NCBI GenBank assembly: GCA_947499075.1
Contig: CANMNA010000009.1
Coordinates: forward strand, 1 to 44,128
Reading direction: 5' to 3'
Origin: Myxococcales bacterium
GTDB taxonomy: Bacteria > Myxococcota_A > UBA9042
Length of the DNA: 44,128 bases
The position numbers were made by a program, and so were the translations under genes. The notes below the pieces were generated by a model that was given only the letters and a program-made list of their open reading frames with translations, had not been told where the DNA came from and made no database searches. Of this stretch, positions 19,101-25,418 are shown in pieces (positions within the stretch are counted from its first letter, which is position 1; every line of letters starts with the position of its first letter).

Positions 19101-19181
19101 AACTGGTGCTTGGGCAAGGCTAGCTTTGGCAGCAACGGCGACCTTGGCACGCCCGACAAGGCCAACTCGACGTGTCCCTGA
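16146..19181 (+). CDS. Cys-rich repeat lipoprotein with lamin-tail domain
   Basis: The product is 1011 residues. It has a lipoprotein signal (L-L-A-A-C, Cys22) and a low-complexity linker to about residue 85. A Cys-rich head follows (about 85-280) that includes C-N-G-K-D-D-D-C-D-G-E-I-D-E, the MopE-type metal-binding motif. About 500 residues of C-D-D-x-N-A-C-T / C-D-x-x-x-G-C disulfide units come next, then one DUF4215-like unit (C-G-D-K-V-I-D-P-G-E-E-C-D-D-G-N). The last 160 residues form a lamin-tail domain (I-I-I-T-E-I-M-A-A-P, W-V-E-I-Y-N, L-L-L-Q-P-G-S-Y), a beta-sandwich found in many exported bacterial proteins. The gene is followed after 23 bases by a paralogue, so they form an operon. 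It is a surface protein; the ligand is unknown. Confidence 0.88.
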   Translation: MHWFRSPLLPLTYVLATLLAACAATPAAAPAGQTALDVSFLPKIDAGNDAKADSAVVAPDAGEESVNSALDASETGAKDVVAPPSAWACTSPGLPGCPCAQAGDCDGGHCVDTPNDGKVCSANCTDSCPSGWQCVAQGTGDVVFFCLPQWPVLCNPCDSDSDCASVGVGKALCVDRGPLGRFCGAGCSVDSDCPAAYSCQTVTSAQAKTGQQCMPAPGKEGAATECGCSKAATAAALGTSCSAQTTASDGKVTGVCGGVRQCGKDGLLACSAVVNAETCNGKDDDCDGEIDEVACDDSNACTTDLCDAAKVACSHTPTAGNCDADNNACTESDSCQDGKCTVGTPKKCDDANPCTLDACNPAKGCTATQDDGSGCDDGDLCSVGDVCQGGQCQPGKPKLCGFAAACQTIACDGKTGGCGVQNQAEGTACDDGTACSDKDACAGGACKGGVVDCNDANPCTLDTCDAAAGCKHAPNATPCDDSNACTDSDTCKAGACQGTAKAASACNDNNVCTADACDTQVGCTQVANLASCDDGNPCTKGDACKDKVCVSGVSVCQCQLDSDCKDDGNLCNGTMFCDKSTASFQCKVNPATVVTCDKSGDNACANNVCAAVTGKCASVAQGDGKSCDADGSVCTAADACKGGLCTAGAKLSCEDANPCTDDACDAKAACTHANNAKPCDADNNGCTANDVCTGGACLAGNLKNCNDANGCTADSCDKATGACKNDGATLSGQGCDADGSLCTNNDLCTAGVCKAGSPLDCDDKNTCTTDSCNVTKGCLHANLPDKTGCMAGSWCIANAQGVAQCVKAPNCGDKVIDPGEECDDGNQTASDGCTLCKFDKPQMPAAGEIIITEIMAAPSYTQEEWVEIYNTTAKVLSLEGVIFGDSNFYQTLSQTGGLLLQPGSYMLFSAVKAPGGTGGPVPDYVYGYSTSGIALNNGGEYVCFSSDAQCTTGLIAKVTFPKQTAGRTYQLAATKLDKAAMDNSVNWCLGKASFGSNGDLGTPDKANSTCP

Positions 19182-19204
19182 TCGGGGCTTTTCACTGGAA
19201 TATC

Positions 19205-22200
19205 ATGAATCTGAACAAAGGGTGCGTCGGTGTTTTGCGCTGGATCGCCTGGGTGGCGCTGCCAGTTTTGGCGGTCGCCTGCGCCCAAGCAACGCCCGGC
19301 GGTGACGATGCCGGCGGCGTAGAGCCAGAGGAGGTCCAGACCGTCAGCGACGTGCAGTTTGGCAGCCCAGACCAGGCTCTCCAGCTCGCCGACACGGCGG
19401 AGATTGCCGCGTTGGAAGTGGCGTCGCGGGCGGAGACAGTTGCGGCTGAAGTCGCACCCGGCGACGGCGGCGCAGCCTGCTCTGCGCCGGGTTGCATGTG
19501 CAGCGGCAACGCCGAGTGCGACTCAGGCCAGTGCATCGAGACACCGGCCGGCATGCAGTGCGCCAAAACTTGCGTCGACACCTGCCCGACGGGCTACAAT
19601 TGCACCCAAGTCTCTGGCTCTGGCGGCGACGTGGTCACGATTTGCACGCCGGCCCACCCGCGGCTGTGCGAACCATGCGGCGCCGACACCGACTGCTCCA
19701 ACGTGTTGGGCGGCGCCGCGTCGCGGTGCGTGGCCTACCATGACCAGGCGGGCGCGCTGATCGGCCAATTCTGTGCCACCAGCTGTGGCAAGACCGGATG
19801 CCCCGAAGGGTTTGCCTGCCAGCAAGTGACCAGTGTCGGCGGTGCCGCCGGCACCCAGTGCATGCGCGCCGACTTGGTGTGCCCCTGTGACGGCCGCGCC
19901 ACCGCGCTCAAGCTCGCGACCACCTGTGGCACCAAGAGCGCTGCCGGCAGTTGCTCTGGCAAGCGCAGCTGCGGACCCGCAGGGCTTTCTGCCTGCGACG
20001 CGCCCGCCGCCGCCAGCGAGACCTGCAACTTGAAAGACGACAACTGCAACGGCCAGACCGACGAGCCCGCGCCCGGCGTGTGCGACGACGGCAGCGAGTG
20101 CACCTACGACAATTGCGTGTCCGGCGCCTGCCAATACCCGCCCAAGACCGGCTTGTGCAGTGACAGCAGCTTGTGCACCAACGGCGATTTCTGCAGCGAC
20201 GGCTTCTGCAAGGGCCTGGCGGTGGCGTGCGACGACAAGAACCCGTGCTCAGCTGACAGCTGCGACCCCAAGGTCGGCTGCGTGTTCGTCCCGGCCAGCG
20301 GCGCCGGATGCAACGATAACAACGTGTGCACCAGCGGCGACACCTGCGCCGGTGGCCTGTGCTTGCCCGGTGACGCCAGTGTCTGTGACGACGCCAACCC
20401 GTGCACAACCGACAGCTGCAGCAAGCTCACGGGATGTGTGTTTGGGCCCAACAGCTTGGGATGTGATGACGGTGACCCCTGCACCTTTGGCGACAGCTGC
20501 GCTTTGAGCGCGTGCAAGGGCGGCAAGGCCTCCGCATGCAGCGATGGCAACCCATGTACCGACGACGGATGCGACCCCAAGCTCGGCTGCACCTTCAAGG
20601 CCAACCAGGCCGTATGCAGCGACGGCAACGACTGCAGCGAGGGCGACAAGTGCCAAGACGCCGTGTGCGCGCCCGGTCCGACCAAAGTCTGCGACGACAG
20701 CAACCCGTGCACCAACGACGTCTGCGACCCCAAGAAGGGATGCATCGGCCCACCCAATGCCGCAAGCTGCCAAGATGGCAACCCGTGCACCGAAAACGAT
20801 GCGTGCAAGGTCGGACAGTGCGCGCCGGGCAGCCCCAAGGTCTGCGACGACGGCAACCCTTGCACCAAGGATTTGTGCGACGCCGCCAAGGGCTGCACCT
20901 CGCTTTCGACCGCCGACGCCTGCGACGACGGCAACGTCTGCACCGAAAACGACGGGTGCAAGAACGGCAACTGCGCGGCCGGCAAGTTCAAGCTGTGCGA
21001 AGACGGCAACCCGTGCACCACCGACGGATGTGATCCGGGCACCGGGTGCACCACCACCGGCAACACCTTGCCCTGCAGCGACGGCAACACCTGCACCGAA
21101 GACGACGTCTGCAAAGCCAGCAAGTGCAGCCCCGGCACCGCCAAGGTCTGCAACGACGGCAACCCGTGCAGCGACGACAAGTGCGATCCGCAGCTGGGCT
21201 GTGGTCAAGTGCCGAACAAGGCACAGTGTGACGACGGCAACAGCTGCACCGTCGGCGACTCCTGCAACGGCGGCAAGTGCGTGCCCTTGGGCACCAAAGG
21301 CTGCGACGACAGCAATGGATGCACCAGCGACGCCTGCGATCCAGGCTTAGGCTGCCTGTTCATTGCCAACAATTTGCCTTGTAACGATGGCAACTTGTGC
21401 ACCGATCAGGACGCCTGCAAGGCCACCAAGTGCGCGCCCGGCACGCCCAAAGTCTGCGACGACGGCAACCCGTGCACCGATGACACCTGCGATCCGTTGT
21501 TCGGATGCCTGCAAAATCCAAACAAAATTAAATGTAACGATGGCAACACCTGCACCACGGGCGACATCTGTACGGGCGGCACTTGCGTCAACACCGGCTT
21601 GGTCGCCTGCGACGACAAAAACCCGTGCACCAACGATTTTTGCGAGGCCATCGCCGGATGCGGCGCGGGCGCCAACACCTTGGCTTGCAGCGACGGCAAC
21701 CCTTGCACCGAAAACGACTTATGCAAGAACGGCTTGTGCAGCGCCGGCAAAGCCGTGACGTGCAACGACGGCAACAGCTGCACCGACGATACCTGCGACC
21801 CTGCCACCGGGTGCAAGTTCAGCCCCAACACCGCGAATTGTGACGATGGCAACGCCTGCTCCACCGCCGACAAGTGCGCGGCCGGCGTGTGCAAGATGGG
21901 CACGCTGTGCGCCGCCAATGCGTCGTGCAAGGTCGTCACCGGCGCTTTGGCGTGCGTGTGCGACGCAGGATTTGCCGGCAATGGCTTCAGTTGCGTTTCC
22001 AGTTGCGGCGACGGCGTGGTCAGCAGTTCAGAGACATGCGACGACAAAAACGTCAACAGCGGCGATGGGTGCAGCAACCTGTGTGCCGCCGAGCCCGGGT
22101 ACAACTGCACTGGTACACCCAGCTTGTGCGTGACCAAGTGCGGCGATGGCATCGTCAAGGGTGCTGAGCAATGCGACAATGGCAACAGCAACAGCGACAC

Positions 22201-22804
22201 GCTGGCCAACGCTTGCCGGACCACCTGCAAAAAGGCCGGCTGCGGCGACAAGGTCACCGACAGCGGCGAGACTTGCGACGACGGCAACACCAACTCAGGC
22301 GACGGCTGCAGCGGGACGTGCCAGTCAGAGTCCAAGACCTGTCAGAAGGGCACCACGCTGTCGCAGGCACCCAGCGGCAAGGCCGTGTTGTGCCAGAACC
22401 CCGCTTCGTGTGAGCAGGACAAGGGCGCCGACTGTCCGGTTGGCATGCACCTGTGCATCCTGCAAGAATTCAACGCGTACAATGCGGGTTGGAGCTACAC
22501 CGCGTCCGGGCAGGTCATCGGCGCGATCGGCTGTCGGCCCAGTAGTGGCGCAGGGCACTTGACCATGTCGGGCGGGCCGATGTCCAACCAGCAGACGTCC
22601 AACTGCTCGTGGGGATCGTCCAACCCGTGGTGTTCGGCAAGCTATGGATGCAACGAATTGCAGGGCTTGGGCGTTTGCTGCGTCGACAATCCGCTGTGCG
22701 GCAACGGCGTGATCGAAGCGATCGAAGCCTGCGACGACGCCAACAAGGTCAACGGTGACGGCTGCGACAACAACTGTGCCAAGACCAGTCCGCCGGGTTG
22801 CTGA
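19205..22804 (+). CDS. Cys-rich lipoprotein with 51-residue tandem repeats
   Basis: The product is 1199 residues. ATG 19205 gives a lipoprotein signal (L-A-V-A-C, Cys26); an ATG at 19172 would overlap the preceding gene's end. The head (about 95-300) is homologous to that of the upstream gene and has C-N-L-K-D-D-N-C-N-G-Q-T-D-E. From about residue 341 there are roughly eleven tandem units of exactly 51 residues (153 bp), each with eight Cys. Three DUF4215-type units (C-G-D-G-V-V...E-x-C-D-D) follow, then a small C-terminal domain (about 1055-1175, with W-S-Y, C-S-W-G-S-S-N-P-W-C and C-V-D) and a last C-G-N-G-V-I-E unit. The dispersed motif copy c overlaps the first codons (residues 3-7, L-N-K-G-C); a TTG at 19235 would exclude it and still give a signal peptide. 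Confidence 0.88.
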   Translation: MNLNKGCVGVLRWIAWVALPVLAVACAQATPGGDDAGGVEPEEVQTVSDVQFGSPDQALQLADTAEIAALEVASRAETVAAEVAPGDGGAACSAPGCMCSGNAECDSGQCIETPAGMQCAKTCVDTCPTGYNCTQVSGSGGDVVTICTPAHPRLCEPCGADTDCSNVLGGAASRCVAYHDQAGALIGQFCATSCGKTGCPEGFACQQVTSVGGAAGTQCMRADLVCPCDGRATALKLATTCGTKSAAGSCSGKRSCGPAGLSACDAPAAASETCNLKDDNCNGQTDEPAPGVCDDGSECTYDNCVSGACQYPPKTGLCSDSSLCTNGDFCSDGFCKGLAVACDDKNPCSADSCDPKVGCVFVPASGAGCNDNNVCTSGDTCAGGLCLPGDASVCDDANPCTTDSCSKLTGCVFGPNSLGCDDGDPCTFGDSCALSACKGGKASACSDGNPCTDDGCDPKLGCTFKANQAVCSDGNDCSEGDKCQDAVCAPGPTKVCDDSNPCTNDVCDPKKGCIGPPNAASCQDGNPCTENDACKVGQCAPGSPKVCDDGNPCTKDLCDAAKGCTSLSTADACDDGNVCTENDGCKNGNCAAGKFKLCEDGNPCTTDGCDPGTGCTTTGNTLPCSDGNTCTEDDVCKASKCSPGTAKVCNDGNPCSDDKCDPQLGCGQVPNKAQCDDGNSCTVGDSCNGGKCVPLGTKGCDDSNGCTSDACDPGLGCLFIANNLPCNDGNLCTDQDACKATKCAPGTPKVCDDGNPCTDDTCDPLFGCLQNPNKIKCNDGNTCTTGDICTGGTCVNTGLVACDDKNPCTNDFCEAIAGCGAGANTLACSDGNPCTENDLCKNGLCSAGKAVTCNDGNSCTDDTCDPATGCKFSPNTANCDDGNACSTADKCAAGVCKMGTLCAANASCKVVTGALACVCDAGFAGNGFSCVSSCGDGVVSSSETCDDKNVNSGDGCSNLCAAEPGYNCTGTPSLCVTKCGDGIVKGAEQCDNGNSNSDTLANACRTTCKKAGCGDKVTDSGETCDDGNTNSGDGCSGTCQSESKTCQKGTTLSQAPSGKAVLCQNPASCEQDKGADCPVGMHLCILQEFNAYNAGWSYTASGQVIGAIGCRPSSGAGHLTMSGGPMSNQQTSNCSWGSSNPWCSASYGCNELQGLGVCCVDNPLCGNGVIEAIEACDDANKVNGDGCDNNCAKTSPPGC
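19212..19226 (+). repeat. TGAACAAAGGGTGCG motif, copy c
   Basis: Exact copy at the 5' end of the second Cys-rich lipoprotein of the tandem pair, 31 bases after the upstream gene's stop. With its flank it shares 20 bases with copy d (GAATCTGAACAAAGGGTGCG). It encodes L-N-K-G-C in front of the signal peptide unless translation begins further in. Confidence 0.8.
20225..21907 (+). repeat. Tandem 153-bp coding repeats (51 residues, 8 Cys)
   Basis: About eleven consecutive units inside the lipoprotein gene; one unit is 52 residues and the rest that I counted are 51. Cys fall at unit positions 2, 8, 13, 19, 28, 34, 40 and 45. The pattern is x-C-D-D-x-N-P-C-T-x-D-x-C-D, then G-C, then C-x-D-G-N-x-C-T-x-x-D-x-C, then C-x-P-G. 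Four disulfides per unit are expected. Confidence 0.9.
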
Positions 22805-22810
22805 GGGGAT

Positions 22811-22840
22811 GAACGGTCGCACCCTTTGTTCAGATTCCCC
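22811..22840 (-). repeat. TGAACAAAGGGTGCG motif, copy d, in a hairpin
   Basis: The motif core is at 22818-22832 (minus strand). It is flanked by an imperfect stem, GGGGA-TGAAC (22805-22814) with GTTCA-xx-TCCCC (22828-22840). It starts a few bases after the Cys-rich gene's stop. Its TGA supplies the stop codon of the truncated oxidoreductase on the other strand. Confidence 0.75.
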
Positions 22841-22952
22841 GCTCGTACAGGACAATTTGCGCATGTTCGTCGGTGCGCCGCGCCTTGGCCGCCGCTGCAG
22901 CGCCACCCGCGACTCCGCCGACGATGACTATGGTCTTGCCCGGTGTGTTCAT
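22830..22952 (-). pseudogene. Truncated FAD/NAD(P) oxidoreductase (CoA-disulfide reductase type)
   Basis: Only 40 codons remain. From ATG 22952 (GGAGGTGG four bases upstream) the product begins M-N-T-P-G-K and has the dinucleotide-binding strand-loop-helix I-V-I-V-G-G-V-A-G-G-A-A-A-A-A. It continues K-A-R-R-T-D-E-H-A-Q-I-V-L-Y-E-R-G and then stops. This is the usual N terminus of the CoA-disulfide reductase / NADH oxidase family, whose members run to about 450-550 residues. The TGA stop is the first codon of the dispersed motif copy d, so the truncation falls exactly at that motif. Its start overlaps the stop of the small Cys protein upstream (ATGA), so an operon was cut. Confidence 0.75.
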
Positions 22953-23152
22953 TTGGCCACCTCCGAGCCACCCTTGTTGCTGCCAAACGGCCACCACGCA
23001 GTCGTTGCCGAGGTAGGGCGCCCCACCCCTTCGCGCTGCCTACAGGTGCAGCGCTTGTCCTTGGGGACATCGCCCAGAACGTGCTCAATGTGGGCGCCGC
23101 AGCCCGCGTAGGTGGGTTTGGCACAGGCGGAACACGTGACTCTTCTACACAT
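22949..23152 (-). CDS. Small conserved Cys-rich protein
   Basis: The product is 67 residues with no signal peptide. Start ATG 23152 has GGAG about 10 bases upstream. The pattern is M-C-R-R-V-T-C-S-A-C...Y-A-G-C-G-A-H...R-C-T-C (Cys2, 7, 10, 18, His21, Cys35, 37). It matches, from memory, a widespread family of small uncharacterised proteins with a C-x-x-C / G-C-G-x-H / C-x-C signature; a metal-binding (zinc) fold is inferred. The last 25 residues are basic and polar. Its TGA overlaps the ATG of the truncated oxidoreductase. Its upstream region is shared with the divergent sigma factor gene. Confidence 0.75.
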   Translation of the reverse strand: MCRRVTCSACAKPTYAGCGAHIEHVLGDVPKDKRCTCRQREGVGRPTSATTAWWPFGSNKGGSEVAK

Positions 23153-23330
23153 GATTTTGGGCTCCAGCGGCCGCCAAGTGAGAGGTGCGGCCATCAGGTA
23201 GGAGCCACGCGGCCACAAAAGGATTCACGGTAGGCTGTGGGCGGTCTTTGTCGTGACAGAGCCTCATTGCGCGCACGTGTGCCAAGGGCTAGCTTGGCCC
23301 AGGCGTCACTGCCTGACGCGCGTGGTGTGC

Positions 23331-23903
23331 ATGGCAACCGATCTCGACCTGCTCCGTTTGGCCCAGCGCGGTGACCGGCGTGCGCTCGAGCAGGTGCTGC
23401 GCGCCAATGCACCGCGCATTGCCCAGTTCGCGGCGCGGATGTGTCGGACCCAGACCCAGGCTGAGGACGTCACCCAGGACACGCTGGTGGCGGCTGCCCG
23501 CGGGCTGTCCAGTTTCCGCCAGGACAGCGCGCTGCCGACCTGGCTGTACCAAATTGCCCGCCGTTTCTGCCAAAAACAGCAACGTCGCGGCAAGAGTGTA
23601 CGCCAAGCCGAAGTGTCGCTGGACGATGACGGTGCACGCGAGCCCCTGACCCTGTTCGCCGACCTGCCCGAACCGGGTGACACGCTCGATGCGCATCGCA
23701 TGGCTGAGCGCGTCGCCCAGGCCCTCGAACAATTGCGCCCGGCGTATCGGGAGGTGCTGGTCTTGCGCGACGTCGAGGGACTTACGGCGCCAGAAGTGGC
23801 GTCGATGCTCGGGTTGCAGGTGGCGACTGTGAAGACAAGGCTGCACCGCGCCCGCCTTGAACTACGCGACAGGTTGCGGGCGCCGCCTGAGCCTGCGCCC
23901 TAA
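23331..23903 (+). CDS. ECF-type RNA polymerase sigma factor
   Basis: The product is 190 residues. Sigma region 2 lies at about residues 10-75 (A-E-D-V-T-Q-D-T-L-V-A-A-A-R-G-L, with D-S-A-L-P-T-W-L-Y-Q-I-A-R-R as the 2.4 helix). Region 4 lies at about 125-180 (L-R-P-A-Y-R-E-V-L-V-L-R-D-V-E-G-L, then A-x-x-L-G-L-Q-V-A-T-V-K-T-R-L-H-R-A-R). The size and order are those of extracytoplasmic-function sigma factors. ATG 23331 is favoured because translation from it begins just before region 2; in-frame starts upstream exist. No anti-sigma gene follows: the next sequence is a hairpin repeat one base past the stop and then a structured RNA. What activates it is therefore not visible here. Confidence 0.88.
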   Translation: MATDLDLLRLAQRGDRRALEQVLRANAPRIAQFAARMCRTQTQAEDVTQDTLVAAARGLSSFRQDSALPTWLYQIARRFCQKQQRRGKSVRQAEVSLDDDGAREPLTLFADLPEPGDTLDAHRMAERVAQALEQLRPAYREVLVLRDVEGLTAPEVASMLGLQVATVKTRLHRARLELRDRLRAPPEPAP

Positions 23904-23904
23904 G

Positions 23905-23957
23905 GAACTGTCCAAGTATGGCTTGGACAGTTCGTGCTTGCTTGGTGGGTCGCAAGC
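23905..23957 (+). repeat. Hairpin element, copy 3
   Basis: Stem GAACTGTCCAAG / CTTGGACAGTTC (23905-23916 with 23922-23933, 12 perfect pairs, loop TATGG), then GCTTGC / GCAAGC (23936-23941 with 23952-23957). It starts one base after the TAA of the sigma factor gene. It may act as a terminator or as an mRNA 3' stabiliser, but there is no U-tract. Confidence 0.75.
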
Positions 23958-23984
23958 TCGGTCCGCCAAGAAAGCTTGGCACGA

Positions 23985-24200
23985 AGACAAGGAGGCCCTA
24001 TGACCTAACTTGGAATTCGTGAATACAACCCAGCGGGTGCAAGCCCCGTCCGGTGAAAGCCTAGCCAGCGCACCGGTAGCGAGTCTTGGGTGGTGGCACG
24101 GGCGACTGGCACTGCGAAGCGTAGACAGCGAGCAAATGGGCCGTGCAATTCCCGCGCAATTCATGGCGACAGCGTCCCCGACAATGGTCACCGCTGCGGC
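23985..24200 (+). ncRNA. Structured RNA resembling a group II intron 5' region
   Basis: Nested stems are visible: ACCCA (24028-24032) with TGGGT (24087-24091) closes a multibranch containing GGG-tgcaag-CCC (near 24035-24046) and CCGGTG (24050-24055) with CACCGG (24071-24076). Next come GCACGG (24096-24101) with CCGTGC (24141-24146) and CAGCG (24170-24174) with CGCTG (24192-24196). The string and layout recall, from memory, the domain I part of bacterial group II introns. No reverse transcriptase, and no domain V that I can see, follows, so it would be a fragment. A strong AAGGAGG (23989-23995) leads into a two-codon frame, ATG-ACC-TAA (24000-24008). A cis-regulatory RNA is an alternative. No protein gene is visible between 23904 and 24295. 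Confidence 0.5.
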
Positions 24201-24270
24201 TTTCCGGTTGACTCAATTGGCTACACCCGATACCAAGCGCGCGCTGGGCACGCGCATCCCTGCGACGAGT

Positions 24271-24285
24271 TGAACAAAGGGTGCG
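24271..24285 (+). repeat. TGAACAAAGGGTGCG motif, copy e
   Basis: Exact copy 11 bases beyond the RIO kinase stop (read on the minus strand), in the convergent gap with the sigma factor. It lies at the far end of the structured-RNA segment. A short GGG-tgcg-CCC hairpin with AACA / TGTT flanks overlaps it. Confidence 0.8.
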
Positions 24286-24295
24286 CCCATGTTTT

Positions 24296-25135
24296 TTAGC
24301 CGGCGCTCGGCCGCCGCCGCCGCGCATCGTCTTCGTCGTCCGCCAGTTCCTGCAGCAGCCCGCGCAAGTCGACCCGCCGCTCCGACGGCCGATGGCGCCC
24401 CGTCAGCAGCGTGTCGGGCTTCAAGTCGCCCCGCGCATACAGATCCCACATCTCGTGGGCATGGCGCTGCGGCAAGTCGACGTTACCGTGGCCGATGGCG
24501 AAGCGTTCGAGGTTGGCCACGTCCCGAATCAGGATCTCTTTGGCGCTCTGGTTCTGGGCCGCATCAAAGGACTGCGGAAAATCGATGACCACTGGCCCCG
24601 TTGCGCCCATCAGCACGTTGAAGTCCGAGAGGTCGCCGTGCACCACGCCCGCGCACAGCATCCGGACCACTTCACGCAGCAGCGTCTGGAAAATCGCCAG
24701 CGCCGGCCCGGCTTCCAGCTCGACATCGCCCAACCGCGGCGCCGGGTTGCCGTCCTCGTCTTTGACCAGCTCCATGACCAGCACACCGTCGACAAAGTGA
24801 TACGGTTCAGGCACCCGCACGCCGGCCGCGCGTAGCCGGTAGATCATGTCGACTTCAGCGGAGCGCCACGCTAGCTCCTCTTGTTCCTTGCCGTGCTTGC
24901 TGCCTTTGGCAATCGCGCGCTGGTCGCGTGAGCTTTTGCCCCGCCGACCCTCGGTGTAGTCAGCCCGATGCTTGAACGAGCGGTGCTGGGCGTCTTTGTA
25001 CACCTTGGCGACCCGCAGCTCGCCCTCTGAGATCACCAGATAGACTTGGGCTTCCTTGCCGCTCATCAACGGGCGCACGACTTCACTGACGATGCCCTGC
25101 TCGAGCAACGACTTCAGGCCACTGGGCATTTTCAT
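24296..25135 (-). CDS. RIO1-family atypical protein kinase
   Basis: The product is 279 residues. The nucleotide loop is M-S-G-K-E-A-Q-V-Y (24-32), the likely ATP-binding Lys is K44 in R-V-A-K-V-Y-K, the catalytic loop is H-G-D-L-S-D-F-N-V-L (166-175, Asp168, Asn173), and the metal-binding Asp185 sits in V-V-I-D-F-P-Q-S. The insert at about 55-90 is rich in Lys/Arg/Ser, as in RIO1 proteins. RIO kinases act in ribosome maturation in archaea and eukaryotes; the bacterial relatives are poorly studied. The C-terminal tail is Asp/Arg-rich. The gene stands alone, and its 3' end abuts dispersed motif copy e. Confidence 0.88.
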   Translation of the reverse strand: MKMPSGLKSLLEQGIVSEVVRPLMSGKEAQVYLVISEGELRVAKVYKDAQHRSFKHRADYTEGRRGKSSRDQRAIAKGSKHGKEQEELAWRSAEVDMIYRLRAAGVRVPEPYHFVDGVLVMELVKDEDGNPAPRLGDVELEAGPALAIFQTLLREVVRMLCAGVVHGDLSDFNVLMGATGPVVIDFPQSFDAAQNQSAKEILIRDVANLERFAIGHGNVDLPQRHAHEMWDLYARGDLKPDTLLTGRHRPSERRVDLRGLLQELADDEDDARRRRPSAG

Positions 25136-25304
25136 AATTGGGTCAAAGTCCTTGCGCCGAGCGCACAGGGGCGGACCGAAGCAGGCCTGCCGCGGGCGGG
25201 CAGTGTGCCGCGAATTGGTCGGCGGAGCAAGGACTTTGTCACTTCAGCGCGCGATCGTCGGCCAATTGTGGCGTCCATACCACCCAGCGTTGTGCCGGTG
25301 CCCA

Positions 25305-25339
25305 AATTCCCCACAGAAATCTCCCGCGGGGGATCGCGG
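25305..25339 (-). repeat. MITE-like repeat, joined-ends copy
   Basis: On the plus strand, ATTCCCCACAGAAATCTCCC (25306-25325) runs straight into GCGGGGGATCGCGG (25326-25339). The first part matches the right flank of copy 1 (reversed) and the second matches its left end, so the internal 130 or so bases are absent. The joined terminal repeats form a palindrome, ATCTCCCGCGGGGGAT. It lies 80 bases before the cyanophycin synthetase start; nothing else recognisable is in this 283-base gap. Confidence 0.7.
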
Positions 25340-25418
25340 GGTGTCCGCCTGCTTTGCGCCGCCGCACCCCTCTGCTACCCTCCGGCCGCGCCCGACGCTT
25401 CAACAAGGCCCCGTCCGC

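Noticed and set aside
20225..21907. Regular repeats that could suggest a CRISPR array
   Set aside because: The units are 153 bp, in frame, and keep Cys codons. There are no unique spacers between short identical repeats and no cas genes.
24010..24273. An 87-codon frame over the structured RNA as an anti-sigma gene
   Set aside because: No membrane segment or zinc motif, no plausible ribosome site, and the sequence is better explained by paired RNA stems.
24271..24290. GTGCG in the motif as the 5' end of group II introns
   Set aside because: Sequence conservation stops right after GTGCG in all copies. Independent intron truncations would not all end at the same base.
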